DNA of 64,000 nucleotides. Source: Keguizhuia sedimenti (GTDB lineage Bacteria; Pseudomonadota; Gammaproteobacteria; Burkholderiales; Burkholderiaceae_D). The notes under the pieces are model-generated. The model had not been told where the DNA came from and did no database searches. It saw only the letters and a program-made list of their open reading frames with translations. Positions 7,690 to 16,876 of this stretch are shown in pieces; the first letter of the stretch is position 1, and the number at the start of each line of letters is the position of its first letter. The position numbers and the translations under genes are program-made. The stretch spans positions 124,001 to 188,000 of the forward strand of contig JAUYVH010000002.1 in NCBI GenBank assembly GCA_030715135.1, read 5' to 3'.

Positions 7690-9864
7690 TCAGGCGATGA
7701 TGACGACCTCCGCCTTGCCGGTCTTGCGAACGACATTGATGCCCACATTGTTCGGATACCGTTGCAGGCGCAGATCGAGCGAAGCTCCCATGAGCGACAA
7801 GTCGCGGATCTCCATGTTTTCCATGAAAGGCGGCAGTTGCGGATGCCGGAAACGGATTTCGGAACGCCCGGGGTCGAATGACATCCCGAGGCATGCCTGA
7901 AGCAGGTAATACACGGTGCCTGCCGCCCAGGCCTGCGGCGAGCAGGCGACCGGATAAAGGGTAGGCCCTTCGCCGCTGCGTTTTTCGAATCCGCAAAACA
8001 ACTCCGGCAGGCGATGCTGATCGACCGCAAGGCTGACATCAAACATTGCGGTCAATATTTTCATCGCCAGATCGGTGAAGCCATAGCGCGCAAAGCCTGC
8101 TGCAATCAGCGCATTGTCGTGCGGCCATATGGAGCCGTTATGGTAGGACATGGGGTTGTAGCGCGATTCGCTACGGGAAATCGTCCGGATGCCCCAGCCG
8201 CTGAAAGAGTCGCTGCCGGTCAGTTGCGTTGCGACACGTTCTGCATACTTCTGGCTTGCGATTCCGCTCCATAGGGCATGACCCGCGTTGGAAGAGCGGA
8301 TTTTGCACTGCTGCTTTTCCCCATCCAGCGCGATTGCGTAGGTGCCGATCTCTTCGCACCAGAACGCCTCATTGAAATTTCTCTTAAGCTGCTCGGCTGC
8401 CTCTTTGAGGCGCCTTGCCAGCTGGGCGTCGCCCAGCAGCTCTGCAAGTTGCGCAGCATGCAGCTTTGCGGCATAAACATAACCCTGCACTTCGCACAGC
8501 GCAATCGGTGCTTTGGCAAAACTGCCGTCACGGTGAAAGATCGAATCATGCGAATCCTTCCATCCCTGCTGCTCCAGCCCCGTCTTGCTGCGCCGCGCAT
8601 ACTCGACGAACCCGTCGCCGTCCACATCACCGTACTTGTCTATCCATTCCAGCGCGCGAAGGATATTCGGCCAGATCGAGCGGATGAATTCCAGGTCGCC
8701 GGTACGCTCGTAGTAGGCACCGGCCAGGCCTATGAACAGAGGTGTGGCATCGACCGTTCCGTAATAACGCCGAAACGGGACCTCATCGAGCGCGGCCAGT
8801 TCCCCCTTTCTTGCCTCATGCAGGATCTTTCCCGGTTCTGCATCCCGTGACGGGTCCGATTCGGTGGCTTGCGTGGCGGCCAGGAAACCAAGCACTCCTT
8901 TTGCCAGTTTCGGATCGATCCACAGGCATTCATGTGCAGTCAGAATGCCGTCGCGGCCGAACGTGGTCGAGTACCATGGCACGCCGGCGTACGGATAGTC
9001 GCCTTGCTGCAATGTAGACGTCAGCATCACCAGGTCGGACGACGATCTGTCAATCCAGTCGTTGACCAGCTCATTGGATGTGCTGATCTTGCATCGGTCC
9101 TTCAAATGACTCTCGATATAATTGCCTGCCTGCCTGAGCGCACTGATGTAATCCAGGATTTCCGCATTCTGCATTTCATGGCCTTCCACTTCGCAGCGCG
9201 CGATCATGTAAAGATGCGTTTCGCCCTTGGGCGGGAGAATAATTGAGTAGTCGACTCGATTAGAGGAAATCTCCATCGGTTCCGGATCGAAGTGAATGTG
9301 GGTCTTGCGCACGGTCTTGTCTAGACCACGGTAATGGAGCAGGACTTTATTCGTGCTGCACTGCGGCTCCAGTATCGTTCCGTGCTTGGATCGTTCGAAG
9401 CCTCGCACTTCGAAAATATCGGCGAAGTCTGCACCGAACTCGATAGATAGCGTCGCTTTCACTTCCTCCAGTCCAAAGTTGACGACGCGGATATGCTCAT
9501 AACAGGCGCCATGCCATAGGAGCTTGGCACGGAAAATATGCATCAGCCCCTTTTCAATCGTTTTGCCGCCTTTGGCGGCCAAATCGGGATTCATCAGTTC
9601 AATGATGAACAGGCCATTGCTTTCCTTCACCGAGGAATTGAGAAACATCGGCCTCACGCCGTTGATGAGCAACTCCTGGTGAGAAAGGAAGCGGGTATCG
9701 CCGTGGTACAGGCCTTCTTCACCCATGCCGACCGACTGGATATCGCCGAAGCGGTCAAACAGCGCGAACGAATCGCCGTCCTTAAGAACGCGCCGGCGTT
9801 CGTCCGCGGGGGAGGAAGTCGCGAGTATGTACCACTGTTCTCCAAGCTGGATTTTGTTGGCCAT
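7690..9864 (-). CDS. amylo-alpha-1,6-glucosidase-like glycogen debranching enzyme
   Basis: This protein of about 724 residues belongs to the bacterial glycogen-debranching-like family. An N-terminal beta-sandwich domain (roughly residues 10-220, with VLKDGDSFALFDRFGDI and YHGDTRFLS) is followed by an (alpha/alpha)6 catalytic-type domain (about 260-700, with TTFGRDGILTAHE, YYGTVDATPLFIGL and NPMSYHNGSIWPHDNALIA). The family hydrolyses alpha-1,6 branches or related glucosides; the substrate here is unproven. I chose ATG 9864 (MANKIQ) because GGAG lies six bases upstream; a GTG at 9876 is in frame. The gene overlaps the upstream glycosyltransferase by 83 bp in another frame, so the two are co-transcribed and likely work on one alpha-glucan or storage/stress polymer. 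Confidence 0.88.
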   Translation of the reverse strand: MANKIQLGEQWYILATSSPADERRRVLKDGDSFALFDRFGDIQSVGMGEEGLYHGDTRFLSHQELLINGVRPMFLNSSVKESNGLFIIELMNPDLAAKGGKTIEKGLMHIFRAKLLWHGACYEHIRVVNFGLEEVKATLSIEFGADFADIFEVRGFERSKHGTILEPQCSTNKVLLHYRGLDKTVRKTHIHFDPEPMEISSNRVDYSIILPPKGETHLYMIARCEVEGHEMQNAEILDYISALRQAGNYIESHLKDRCKISTSNELVNDWIDRSSSDLVMLTSTLQQGDYPYAGVPWYSTTFGRDGILTAHECLWIDPKLAKGVLGFLAATQATESDPSRDAEPGKILHEARKGELAALDEVPFRRYYGTVDATPLFIGLAGAYYERTGDLEFIRSIWPNILRALEWIDKYGDVDGDGFVEYARRSKTGLEQQGWKDSHDSIFHRDGSFAKAPIALCEVQGYVYAAKLHAAQLAELLGDAQLARRLKEAAEQLKRNFNEAFWCEEIGTYAIALDGEKQQCKIRSSNAGHALWSGIASQKYAERVATQLTGSDSFSGWGIRTISRSESRYNPMSYHNGSIWPHDNALIAAGFARYGFTDLAMKILTAMFDVSLAVDQHRLPELFCGFEKRSGEGPTLYPVACSPQAWAAGTVYYLLQACLGMSFDPGRSEIRFRHPQLPPFMENMEIRDLSLMGASLDLRLQRYPNNVGINVVRKTGKAEVVIIA

Positions 9865-10912
9865 ATACTGCTCCACTGTTTAATTCATTGCCGAGTTGCA
9901 CCCGCTGGTAAACGGATAAATATTTTTGCGCCATTCGCTTTACGGTAAAGCGCTCTTCGAATACTTTCCTGCATTGTGCGCGGTCCACTTCGTGAATGCG
10001 TTGCGCCGCCTGTATCGCCTCGTCCTGATTTTCAACGATGAATCCGGTAACGCCCTGTTCCATGATTTCCGGAACAGAGCCATGGCGATAGGCGATGACC
10101 GGCGTACCGCAGGCGAAGGATTCGATCATGACCATGCCGAACGGTTCCGGCCAGTCAATCGGAAACAACAAGGCACGCGCATTACCCAGAAGGCGGTTTT
10201 TTTCCTGCTCATCGATTTCGCCTATGAAATCGATCAGAGGATGGCCCAGCAGCGGCTTGATTGTTTCATTGAAATAACCTTCATCCACCTTATCGACTTT
10301 GGCGGCGATGCGCAGCGGCGTATTGCAGCGCAAGGCAATTTCTATTGCCCGGTCGAGCCGCTTTTCCGGGGAGATGCGACCAATAAACATAAAGTAATCT
10401 TCCGGCGAAGAATTAAACCGGTAAAGATCAGCCGGCAAGCCATGATGAATCGTTTCCAGCCAGTTGACCCAAGGCAAAGGAATCCGTTGAGTATTAGAGA
10501 TTGATACCAGCGGGACTTGGTCAAAATGACGGTAAAGTGCAGCGAGCTCAGGCAAATCGAGCCGGCCATGCAATGTTGTTACGTGAGGAACGGGCAGGTT
10601 TCTCAGCAATGGAAAATGCAGATAATCCGTATGAAAATGAATGACATCAAAATTTCCTGCGAGCTCCGCAATCTGATCAAGCATCATGCATTGATACATC
10701 AGCCATTCCTGCTTCGACATATCAAAGCGCTGGCTTCTGCCGACTGCGGAAACAAGCTTTCCTTTCGTAATCGAATCACCCGTTGCGAATAAAGTGACTT
10801 CGTGGCCTTGATTGATTAATTCTTCAGTGAGGTATGAAATGACACGTTCCGTTCCGCCATATTTTCTCGGCGGCACACGCTCGTGTACCGGAGCAACTTG
10901 AGCAATTTTCAT
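9782..10912 (-). CDS. GT4-family glycosyltransferase
   Basis: This 376-residue GT-B fold enzyme starts MKIAQVAPVHERVPPRKYGGTERV, with the KYGGTERV glycine motif of GT4 enzymes. It also has HFHTDYLHFP, a FIGRISPEKRLD donor-domain entry and EPFGMVMIESFACGTPVIA carrying the EX7E pair. It would transfer a sugar from a nucleotide donor; acceptor and product are unknown. Pairing with a debranching-type enzyme suggests an alpha-glucan or a compatible-solute glycoside. The last 27 or so residues (from YGQQNPAW) are read out of frame over the start of the debranching gene and look unlike the family, so the natural end of the fold is probably near YLSVYQRV. Confidence 0.9.
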   Translation of the reverse strand: MKIAQVAPVHERVPPRKYGGTERVISYLTEELINQGHEVTLFATGDSITKGKLVSAVGRSQRFDMSKQEWLMYQCMMLDQIAELAGNFDVIHFHTDYLHFPLLRNLPVPHVTTLHGRLDLPELAALYRHFDQVPLVSISNTQRIPLPWVNWLETIHHGLPADLYRFNSSPEDYFMFIGRISPEKRLDRAIEIALRCNTPLRIAAKVDKVDEGYFNETIKPLLGHPLIDFIGEIDEQEKNRLLGNARALLFPIDWPEPFGMVMIESFACGTPVIAYRHGSVPEIMEQGVTGFIVENQDEAIQAAQRIHEVDRAQCRKVFEERFTVKRMAQKYLSVYQRVQLGNELNSGAVYGQQNPAWRTVVHTRDFLPRGRTPARS

Positions 10913-11356
10913 TCTTCCTGCCTGTAATTCGAGTTGCGGCGCACTGTTGTGAAGGAGTTTGACGTGAATAGGATGACAGTTCTTTCACTATTCCTTTTCA
11001 ATGTTCCTGCAGTGAACGCATCAACACGGGTGGAGTGCCGCTTTCGAGCGGCCGCGAGGTTTTTAAAAAATAGAGAAAGTTAGGCCGCAATACCCTGTAA
11101 TCGTTCCGACTTGCAGCTCGTTACGTCATAAGTGCAAGCAAGTTGGAAATTGCCCATCGTCCATATGATGATCCGGATAATGGGCAAGGCTTCCTGCTCT
11201 CATAAATTATTTCTTTTACATATCAGCTTATTTCTTTCAATAGTGAAATGCAGTAGTGGCCACATGCCGGTCCTGGCCGTTGTGCTGTCATTGCGATGTC
11301 GCCTTTTTCGACTAGAGTAAAAGGATGAAGCTGTCTGCGTCCAAACATGCAACCCC
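10913..11356. other. gene-free interval between divergent genes
   Basis: No convincing coding region is seen. The interval must hold the promoters of the minus-strand glycosyltransferase/debranching pair and of the plus-strand hydrolase pair. A short hairpin with a UUCG-type loop (GCCGCT-TTCG-AGCGGC, 11037-11052) is followed after eight bases by a T5 tract, so it might act as a weak terminator or leader structure. An A/T-rich stretch at about 11195-11245 would suit a promoter. Confidence 0.5.
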
Positions 11357-12019
11357 ATGACTGACCTGCACGTCCATATTCAAACTCCCGGTCTGGAAGG
11401 ACTACTGGGAGCGTGCCCTTCTCCGAAAGGCCTGATTATTTTTGCGCATGGGAGCGGAAGCAGCCGGTTCAGCCCGCGCAATAATTTCGTGGCGGCCGGA
11501 TTAAGGCAAGCCGGATTTGCCACCCTGCTGCCTGATCTTCTCAAGCCTGAAGAAGAAATGACACGTGCCAAGGTATTCGATATTCCACTGCTGGCGTCAC
11601 GATTGACCGATGTCATACGCTGGGCTCGCAGCCACAAGGAGCTTGCCCGTTTGCCGATCGGCCTTTTCGGCGCAAGCACCGGAGCCGGCGCGGCACTGGT
11701 TTCTGCCGCCGACCCAGAGATGGCGGGGATGGAAATTTTCGCAGTGGTATCGCGCGGCGGCCGTCCCGATCTGGCAGGCGCGGCACTGGCGCAGGTGAGA
11801 TCGCCGACACTTCTGATCGTCGGCAGCCTGGATACCGAAGTCATTGAACTAAATCGATACGCACTCTCAAAGCTATCAGCAATAAAGGAAATTTCCATCG
11901 TTCCGGGCGCAACTCATTTATTCGAGGAACCAGGAACGCTGGATCAGGTACTGCACTTGGCTGCCGGGTGGTTCACGCGTCACGTTCCGGCCAGAGCCGA
12001 TTTAGGAGACATCGCTTAA
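11357..12019 (+). CDS. dienelactone-hydrolase-like alpha/beta hydrolase
   Basis: This 220-residue alpha/beta hydrolase has the nucleophile elbow GASTGA (Ser107), an acid in GSLDTEVIE (Asp159) and a histidine in GATHLFEEPG (His187), a complete catalytic triad. IIFAHGSGSSRFSPRN near residues 27-42 supplies the oxyanion region. No signal peptide is present, so it is cytoplasmic. The substrate is unknown. Its stop shares one base with the start of the phosphoribosyltransferase gene (TAATG), and the same two domains occur together, sometimes fused, in other bacteria. They therefore probably act in one pathway, perhaps a stress or salvage function. Confidence 0.87.
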   Translation: MTDLHVHIQTPGLEGLLGACPSPKGLIIFAHGSGSSRFSPRNNFVAAGLRQAGFATLLPDLLKPEEEMTRAKVFDIPLLASRLTDVIRWARSHKELARLPIGLFGASTGAGAALVSAADPEMAGMEIFAVVSRGGRPDLAGAALAQVRSPTLLIVGSLDTEVIELNRYALSKLSAIKEISIVPGATHLFEEPGTLDQVLHLAAGWFTRHVPARADLGDIA

Positions 12020-12729
12020 TGTTTGGAGACCCTCCTCCTTTCAAGGACCGGCGTGATGCCGGATTGCAACTTGCTTCTGCCTTGATGTATTTGAAGAAAG
12101 ATCGTCCAGTCATCCTGGCATTACCGAGAGGCGGCGTGCCGGTCGCCTATGAAGTAGCCCATGAATTGATGGCTCCGCTTGATGTGCTGCTGGTGCGGAA
12201 AATCGGCGCACCGGGATACGCTGAACTTGGTATCGGCGCAGTCGTGGATGGAGAACGTCCCCAGACCGTGCTCAACGAAGATCTGGTTAGCCAGCTGGGT
12301 GTTTCCTCCGTTTATATTGCCGAAGAAACGGAGCGGCAGCTTCTGGAAATAGAGCGCCGCCGCAAACTCTACTGCGGCGACCGGCCTCCATTGCAGGTCC
12401 ACGGCCGCACCGTCATTGTCGTGGACGACGGCATCGCTACCGGCGGAACAATGGCTGTTGCGCTCAAGGCCTTGATGCAGGAAGGTCCGGCAAAACTGAT
12501 TTTCGCCGTTCCCGTCGCGCCGCGCGAAACGCTCGACAAATTATGCGTCGGGGTTGACGACGGAGTATGCCTGACCGTTCCGGATAATTTCCGTGCAGTG
12601 GGCCAGTTTTATGAAAACTTCGACCAGACTTCCGACGAGGAAGTCATTTCTCTGCTCGAACGCCAGTATGTCGGCCTGCCGGCGAACAACTCAAGAGCGC
12701 AGGCCACCAGGCATGCGCAGGAGCGCTAG
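12019..12729 (+). CDS. phosphoribosyltransferase-family protein
   Basis: This 236-residue type I phosphoribosyltransferase-fold protein carries the PRPP-binding loop VIVVDDGIATGGT at residues 132-144 and an N-terminal LALPRGGVPVAYEVA segment typical of the family. The reaction is not identifiable from sequence; the family includes uncharacterised members paired with alpha/beta hydrolases. The start is set at ATG 12019 (MFGDPPPF), overlapping the TAA of the hydrolase gene by one base with AGGAG about ten bases upstream. An in-frame start at 11968 would extend 17 residues into the hydrolase gene and lacks a comparable ribosome binding site. Confidence 0.87.
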   Translation: MFGDPPPFKDRRDAGLQLASALMYLKKDRPVILALPRGGVPVAYEVAHELMAPLDVLLVRKIGAPGYAELGIGAVVDGERPQTVLNEDLVSQLGVSSVYIAEETERQLLEIERRRKLYCGDRPPLQVHGRTVIVVDDGIATGGTMAVALKALMQEGPAKLIFAVPVAPRETLDKLCVGVDDGVCLTVPDNFRAVGQFYENFDQTSDEEVISLLERQYVGLPANNSRAQATRHAQER

Positions 12730-12811
12730 CGCATGCCTGACATCGACGCACAACTTGTCGCGGCGGCCCGTGCCACGCCCATGACCGCCTATTAAAAAGA
12801 AAGGAGGCACA

Positions 12812-13048
12812 ATGAAACGGTATGCAAATAAAGTTTCCCCCTGGTCCGGATTGATGATCGGCATGGCCTTGGGGGCGCTTGCCATGTACGCAATGGATCC
12901 CAGGCAGGGGAAACGGCGACTCCATGAGGCGAGGGACAAGCTGTACAGCACTTCACTGAAAACGCGCAAACTCATCGACGCGAAAAGCCGTCACTTCTCG
13001 AATCGTGCAAGAGGATTGCAGGCAAAGGCAAGCCACTTGCTGCAATAA
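12812..13048 (+). CDS. small YtxH-like membrane protein
   Basis: This 78-residue protein has one hydrophobic segment (about 12-28, SGLMIGMALGALAMYAM). A DPRQGKRRL turn follows, then a basic, amphipathic helical tail. The layout, with Met/Gly-rich membrane helix then DP-x-GKRRR, resembles YtxH-like stress proteins, but I cannot assign a function. The start is well supported by AAAGGAGG five bases before ATG 12812. It lies 82 bp after the phosphoribosyltransferase gene and may be in the same transcript. Confidence 0.7.
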   Translation: MKRYANKVSPWSGLMIGMALGALAMYAMDPRQGKRRLHEARDKLYSTSLKTRKLIDAKSRHFSNRARGLQAKASHLLQ

Positions 13049-13222
13049 AGTTCCTTGCCGTGCTGCGTGAGGATATCCATGCCATACATCTTGCATATGC
13101 GCGGCGGATGCAGCAGCGTGGATGCAGCAGGTAATGGAGAATAATGGCATGTGAGGTATAGATACGCGCCAGTCTTCCGCAAACTCCCGCGCTCTCCAGA
13201 TTAACCAACAAGGACCCATGCA

Positions 13223-13696
13223 ATGGCTTTTACCTTGATGTCCGAAGCCTTCGACGATGGAAGCGATATTCCGCAAACGTACACTTTCGACGGTGACAAT
13301 ATTTCACCTCCGCTGGCATGGTCGGGCGTGCCTGCTTCCGCAAAGAGCCTCGTGCTGATCGTGGACGATCCCGACGCGCCTGATCCAGCCGCGCCGCAGC
13401 GGGTGTGGACGCACTGGCTGCTGTATAACATTCCGCCGGATGCCGCGTTTCTGCAGGAAGGCGTAAAACCGGTCGACCTGCCGCCCGGCACCAGAGAAGG
13501 CTTGAATGACTGGAAGCGTACCGGATATGGCGGGCCGCGCCCGCCAATCGGCAAGCACCGCTATTTTCATAAACTGTACGCGCTGGACAGCGTGCTGCCC
13601 AATCTCGGCAATGCCACCCGGAGCGAAGTGGAAAAAGCGATGAAAGGCCACGTGATCGAACAGGCACAACTGATCGGTCTGTACGAGCAGCGTTAG
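13223..13696 (+). CDS. YbhB/YbcL family (PEBP) Raf-kinase-inhibitor-like protein
   Basis: This 157-residue phosphatidylethanolamine-binding-protein fold member contains the family signature VDDPDAPDPAAP with THWLLYNIP after it, and GPRPPIGKHRYFHKLYALD in the second half. There is no signal peptide, so it is cytoplasmic. E. coli YbhB/YbcL homologues are known by structure but their ligand and function are unclear. It is a single gene flanked by non-coding DNA and converges with the short-chain dehydrogenase gene on the other strand. Confidence 0.92.
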   Translation: MAFTLMSEAFDDGSDIPQTYTFDGDNISPPLAWSGVPASAKSLVLIVDDPDAPDPAAPQRVWTHWLLYNIPPDAAFLQEGVKPVDLPPGTREGLNDWKRTGYGGPRPPIGKHRYFHKLYALDSVLPNLGNATRSEVEKAMKGHVIEQAQLIGLYEQR

Positions 13697-13711
13697 GAAT
13701 TTCCGGTTTGA

Positions 13712-13739
13712 CTGTGCCTTCAGTTTTCTCGAGGCACAG
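13712..13739. terminator. possible bidirectional terminator hairpin
   Basis: CTGTGCCT at 13712-13719 pairs with AGGCACAG at 13732-13739 across a 12-base loop, in the 52-bp gap between two convergent genes. The T-rich run lies in the loop and not after the stem, so termination activity is uncertain. Confidence 0.4.
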
Positions 13740-13748
13740 CGTTATGCC

Positions 13749-14531
13749 TCAGGCGCACTGTCCCTGAAACAGCATCAGCGCGCCATCGATCACGATCGTT
13801 GTCCCCTGGATATAACGTGCCTGCCCGGAAGCCAGGAATACTGCGGCATGCGCAATTTCCTCCGGCTGGCCGGCTCGCTTCATTGGGATAGCCTGTTCCT
13901 GGCGCTGCCTTTGCTGCGGATCGTCGATCGCTTTCTGATTCATTGGCGTCATGATCATGCCGGGCGCAATATTATTGACGTTGATGTTTCTATTCGCCAC
14001 CTCCAGCGCCAGCGTTGTGGTCAAGTTGCGAAGCCCGCCTTTTGACGCATCATAGCCGGCGGCCCCGGCGCGTGGAATTTCCTGGTGAACACTGGTGATG
14101 TTGATGATCGTGCCGTGCCGGCCGCTGCCTTCGATCCCGCGGAGGAATTCACGACAGCAATAGAACGGCCCATGAAGATTCGTGCGGATCACATCATCCC
14201 ATTCCTCGTCGCTCATGTCCCGTACCCGTTTGTCTATGCCGTTCATGCCGGCATTATTGACCAGAATGGTCGGCAAACCCATGTTGTTACGGACTTGCCG
14301 GAACAGGCTTCGCACCTCATCCGGCTCGCGCTGGTCCAGTTGAAACACGCCCGCTTTGCGCCCTGCCGACTCGATTTCCTGCGCGGTAGCCTCGGCGCCT
14401 TCCCTGTCGCTGCGGTAGGTCACGGCTACGTCTGCACCTTCCCTGGCAAATGCGATGGCAATAGCCCTGCCGATTCCGGAATCGGCGCCCGTTACGATAG
14501 CAAGTTCTCCCGGCAGCCTTTGCACATTCAT
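13749..14531 (-). CDS. short-chain dehydrogenase/reductase (glucose 1-dehydrogenase-like)
   Basis: This 260-residue classical SDR has the NAD(P)-binding motif TGADSGIG at 14-21, NNAG near 92-95, and the catalytic set Ser147, Tyr160 and Lys164 (YDASK). It ends with a PEEIAHAAVFLAS segment and a YIQGTTIVIDGALML stretch, as in glucose/ribitol-type dehydrogenases. The substrate cannot be read from sequence. ATG 14531 is preceded by AAGGGGAA. The gene stands alone with about 300 bp of non-coding DNA upstream. Members of this group often appear among stress-induced genes. Confidence 0.9.
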   Translation of the reverse strand: MNVQRLPGELAIVTGADSGIGRAIAIAFAREGADVAVTYRSDREGAEATAQEIESAGRKAGVFQLDQREPDEVRSLFRQVRNNMGLPTILVNNAGMNGIDKRVRDMSDEEWDDVIRTNLHGPFYCCREFLRGIEGSGRHGTIINITSVHQEIPRAGAAGYDASKGGLRNLTTTLALEVANRNINVNNIAPGMIMTPMNQKAIDDPQQRQRQEQAIPMKRAGQPEEIAHAAVFLASGQARYIQGTTIVIDGALMLFQGQCA

Positions 14532-14829
14532 GGCGTTCCCCTTCCTTAAAAGTCGTCGAGCCTTACCTGTTTGCCCCTGAAGTCAGAGCCATGAACCTCG
14601 ATACGGTTCCAAAGCAGTACGGTCTCCGCCACAGCAGCCATCGTATGTATCCCGCAACACTTTGCATGAACTTGGATCCGGTGCCCGGCGCTAGCGTGGC
14701 CTGCCTGCTCTACATCAACATTGGTCCGGCTCCCGAGGCGTAAATTTTACTTGTCACGCACTGCGGAACCGGATGAAGGGCATCGCCGGAGCTGAACGCA
14801 GTATCCATTCCTAAAACAATATTCATACT

Positions 14830-15585
14830 ATGAGAACAAGCTTTGTTCGCACTATCTCAGCGATCATTTTTGCATCGCCTTCCTTCATTTTCACTGGGTC
14901 CGTCCATGCACAATCATCAGACGATGCGGTCCACGATCTGGACTTCAAGCAGGGCGACCGTGAAATCGAGTTCAAGGCGGGCACAATCGATCCGCGTGGA
15001 AGCGGGCGTGAATCTGCCATGTTCCTCGGCATCGAATACGGCATGCGCGACAACTGGTCGATGCAGCTTGGCGCTACCTACCGGCGCGAACCGGGGCACG
15101 GACTGCGCTTCGACGCTCTGGAATGGCAAAACAAATTCCGTTTTCTGGACACGCCCGATATTCCGGTGAAGGTGGGATTACTGGCCGAAGTGAAATTTCC
15201 GGACGATTCCGACGACGGCTACCGCCTGGTGTTCGGCCCCTTGCTGCAGAAGGAACTCAGTGACGTGCAGCTCAATTTCAACTTATTGTTCAAACGTCAT
15301 CTGGACGAACACCCTTCGCAACCGACCGAAATGGCTTACCAGCTGCAGGCGAAATACCAATTGAAGGAAGGCCTGGAAGTCGGAGTACAGGGTTTTGGGG
15401 ACGTTGGCGAATGGGACGACTGGGCACCGCGCAGCGAGCAATCGCATCGCTTTGGCCCTGCGGTCTTTGGCGAGTTCTCATTGGGATCAAAGCGAAAACT
15501 CGAATACGACGCTGCCTACCTGACCGATCCGTCCAGCAGCGCACGCAGCCATGGTGTGAGGCTGCGTGTGAAATATCAATATTGA
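14830..15585 (+). CDS. exported protein, predicted outer-membrane beta-barrel
   Basis: This 251-residue protein has a clear signal peptide (about residues 1-28, cleaved after SVHAQ or nearby). The mature part alternates polar and hydrophobic residues and has many aromatic strand ends (for example QLGATYRREPGHG, LNFNLLFKRHL, YQLQAKYQL). It ends in Tyr-Gln-Tyr, a C-terminal aromatic typical of outer-membrane barrels. I recognise no named family, and a transport or structural role is only inferred. It is monocistronic or leads the DUF421 gene, which begins 89 bp downstream. Confidence 0.75.
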   Translation: MRTSFVRTISAIIFASPSFIFTGSVHAQSSDDAVHDLDFKQGDREIEFKAGTIDPRGSGRESAMFLGIEYGMRDNWSMQLGATYRREPGHGLRFDALEWQNKFRFLDTPDIPVKVGLLAEVKFPDDSDDGYRLVFGPLLQKELSDVQLNFNLLFKRHLDEHPSQPTEMAYQLQAKYQLKEGLEVGVQGFGDVGEWDDWAPRSEQSHRFGPAVFGEFSLGSKRKLEYDAAYLTDPSSSARSHGVRLRVKYQY

Positions 15586-15674
15586 ACCGGCTGGCGCTTC
15601 AGCACGCCGCCCGAATGAAGCCCGCGGCGCAGAAAAAAACAGTCCGGCACTAGGGCATTGATTATGGAGGTGCT

Positions 15675-16142
15675 ATGTTCGATATGGAATTGCCATGGTG
15701 GGAATTCATCGCCAGGGGTGCGATCGTCTACCTGGCCTTGCTTGTTCTGATACGCATTTCCGGGCGGCGCACGGTTGGACAGTTCACTCCTTTCGAACTG
15801 CTGGTAGTGATGCTTCTCAGCGAGGGCGTCTCCAATTCCCTAAGCGGTTCGGATGAGTCGGTTTCCGGCGGACTGATCATCGCGGCCACGCTTATCACTC
15901 TTAATATGCTTATCGCAACGCTTACCGCACGCAGCCGAAAGGCTGCCGATCTGATAGACGGGACACCGGTTCTGCTCGGACGCGACGGAAAAGTCTTTCA
16001 CCATGTCAGGAAATCGATGCGCGTCAGCGAGGATGAAATCCAGCAGGCGCTTCATGAAGCCGACTGCAGTCTGGACAAGATGAAATGCATATTCCTGGAG
16101 GCGGACGGTTCGATCACCGTGCTACAGAAAAAACCGGAATAA
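15675..16142 (+). CDS. DUF421 (YetF-family) membrane protein
   Basis: This 155-residue protein has three hydrophobic segments in its first half (about 10-28, 40-58, 66-86). A soluble domain follows, with DLIDGTPVLLGRDGKVF and SEDEIQQALHEADCSLDKMKCIFLEADGSITVL, which is the DUF421/YetF arrangement. The molecular function is unknown; the family is common among envelope-stress and general-stress genes. GGAGGTGCT before ATG 15675 supports the start. Neighbours are an outer-membrane protein and a DoxX protein, so an envelope role is plausible. Confidence 0.9.
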   Translation: MFDMELPWWEFIARGAIVYLALLVLIRISGRRTVGQFTPFELLVVMLLSEGVSNSLSGSDESVSGGLIIAATLITLNMLIATLTARSRKAADLIDGTPVLLGRDGKVFHHVRKSMRVSEDEIQQALHEADCSLDKMKCIFLEADGSITVLQKKPE

Positions 16143-16327
16143 ATCGGAGTAATCCGGTCCGGGATCAATCTTCTCTATCAAGTCGTCGATAGCCTGTCGA
16201 CGGTCTTTTAACTGAAACCTGCCTCTTTCCATCCTGCATGCATGCCGAGGATACTGGCGCATGCCGGTTGAACTTTGCATTTATGTCAACATCTATTGTT
16301 TAACGTTTTTCATTGCAAGGAGATGCC

Positions 16328-16759
16328 ATGCGTTCATATGCCCATCCGTCGGCCTCTTCATCCGGCAACGATTTTGCAAAACTGCTTCTGCGTGCCGCAC
16401 TGGCGATATTCCTGCTGCTTCACGGCATTTCCAAGCTTACCGGCGGGATCGGGCACATTACCGGCATGTTGAGCAAAGCCGGCATGCCGGAAGCGTTCGG
16501 CTATCTGGTCTTTATCGGTGAAGTGGTCGCGCCGCTCCTGTTATTGGTCGGCTTCTGGACCCGGCCGGCTGCCCTGGTGATCGCCATCAACATGATTGTT
16601 GCGGTGATACTGGCCCATAGCACGCAACTCTTTACGCTTTCCAAGACCGGCGGCTGGGCGCTGGAACTTCAGGGATTCTTTTTCATCACTGCCATTGTCG
16701 TCGCCTTGCTGGGCGCTGGCCGCTACAGCATCGGTGGTGCAAACGGGCGATGGAACTAG
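16328..16759 (+). CDS. DoxX-family membrane protein
   Basis: This 143-residue membrane protein has about four transmembrane helices (residues near 20-38, 58-78, 84-104, 112-132) and the DoxX-type features LLRAALAIFLLLHGISKL and GEVVAPLLLLVGFWTRPAAL. DoxX proteins are variously linked to quinone or redox and sulfur metabolism; no specific activity can be given. ATG 16328 has AAGGAG just upstream; an in-frame TTG at 16313 is a less likely start. wrbA lies 117 bp downstream on the same strand, consistent with a shared quinone/redox theme. Confidence 0.87.
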   Translation: MRSYAHPSASSSGNDFAKLLLRAALAIFLLLHGISKLTGGIGHITGMLSKAGMPEAFGYLVFIGEVVAPLLLLVGFWTRPAALVIAINMIVAVILAHSTQLFTLSKTGGWALELQGFFFITAIVVALLGAGRYSIGGANGRWN

Positions 16760-16876
16760 CGGACATTCTCTTTTCACGTATCGGACATCGTCCGATATTT
16801 TCTCGGCTGATTCCTTGCGCCTGACACGTCCTATGCACGCCAAGCCGATCTTCTTATTCCATTCAAGGAGCCACGC

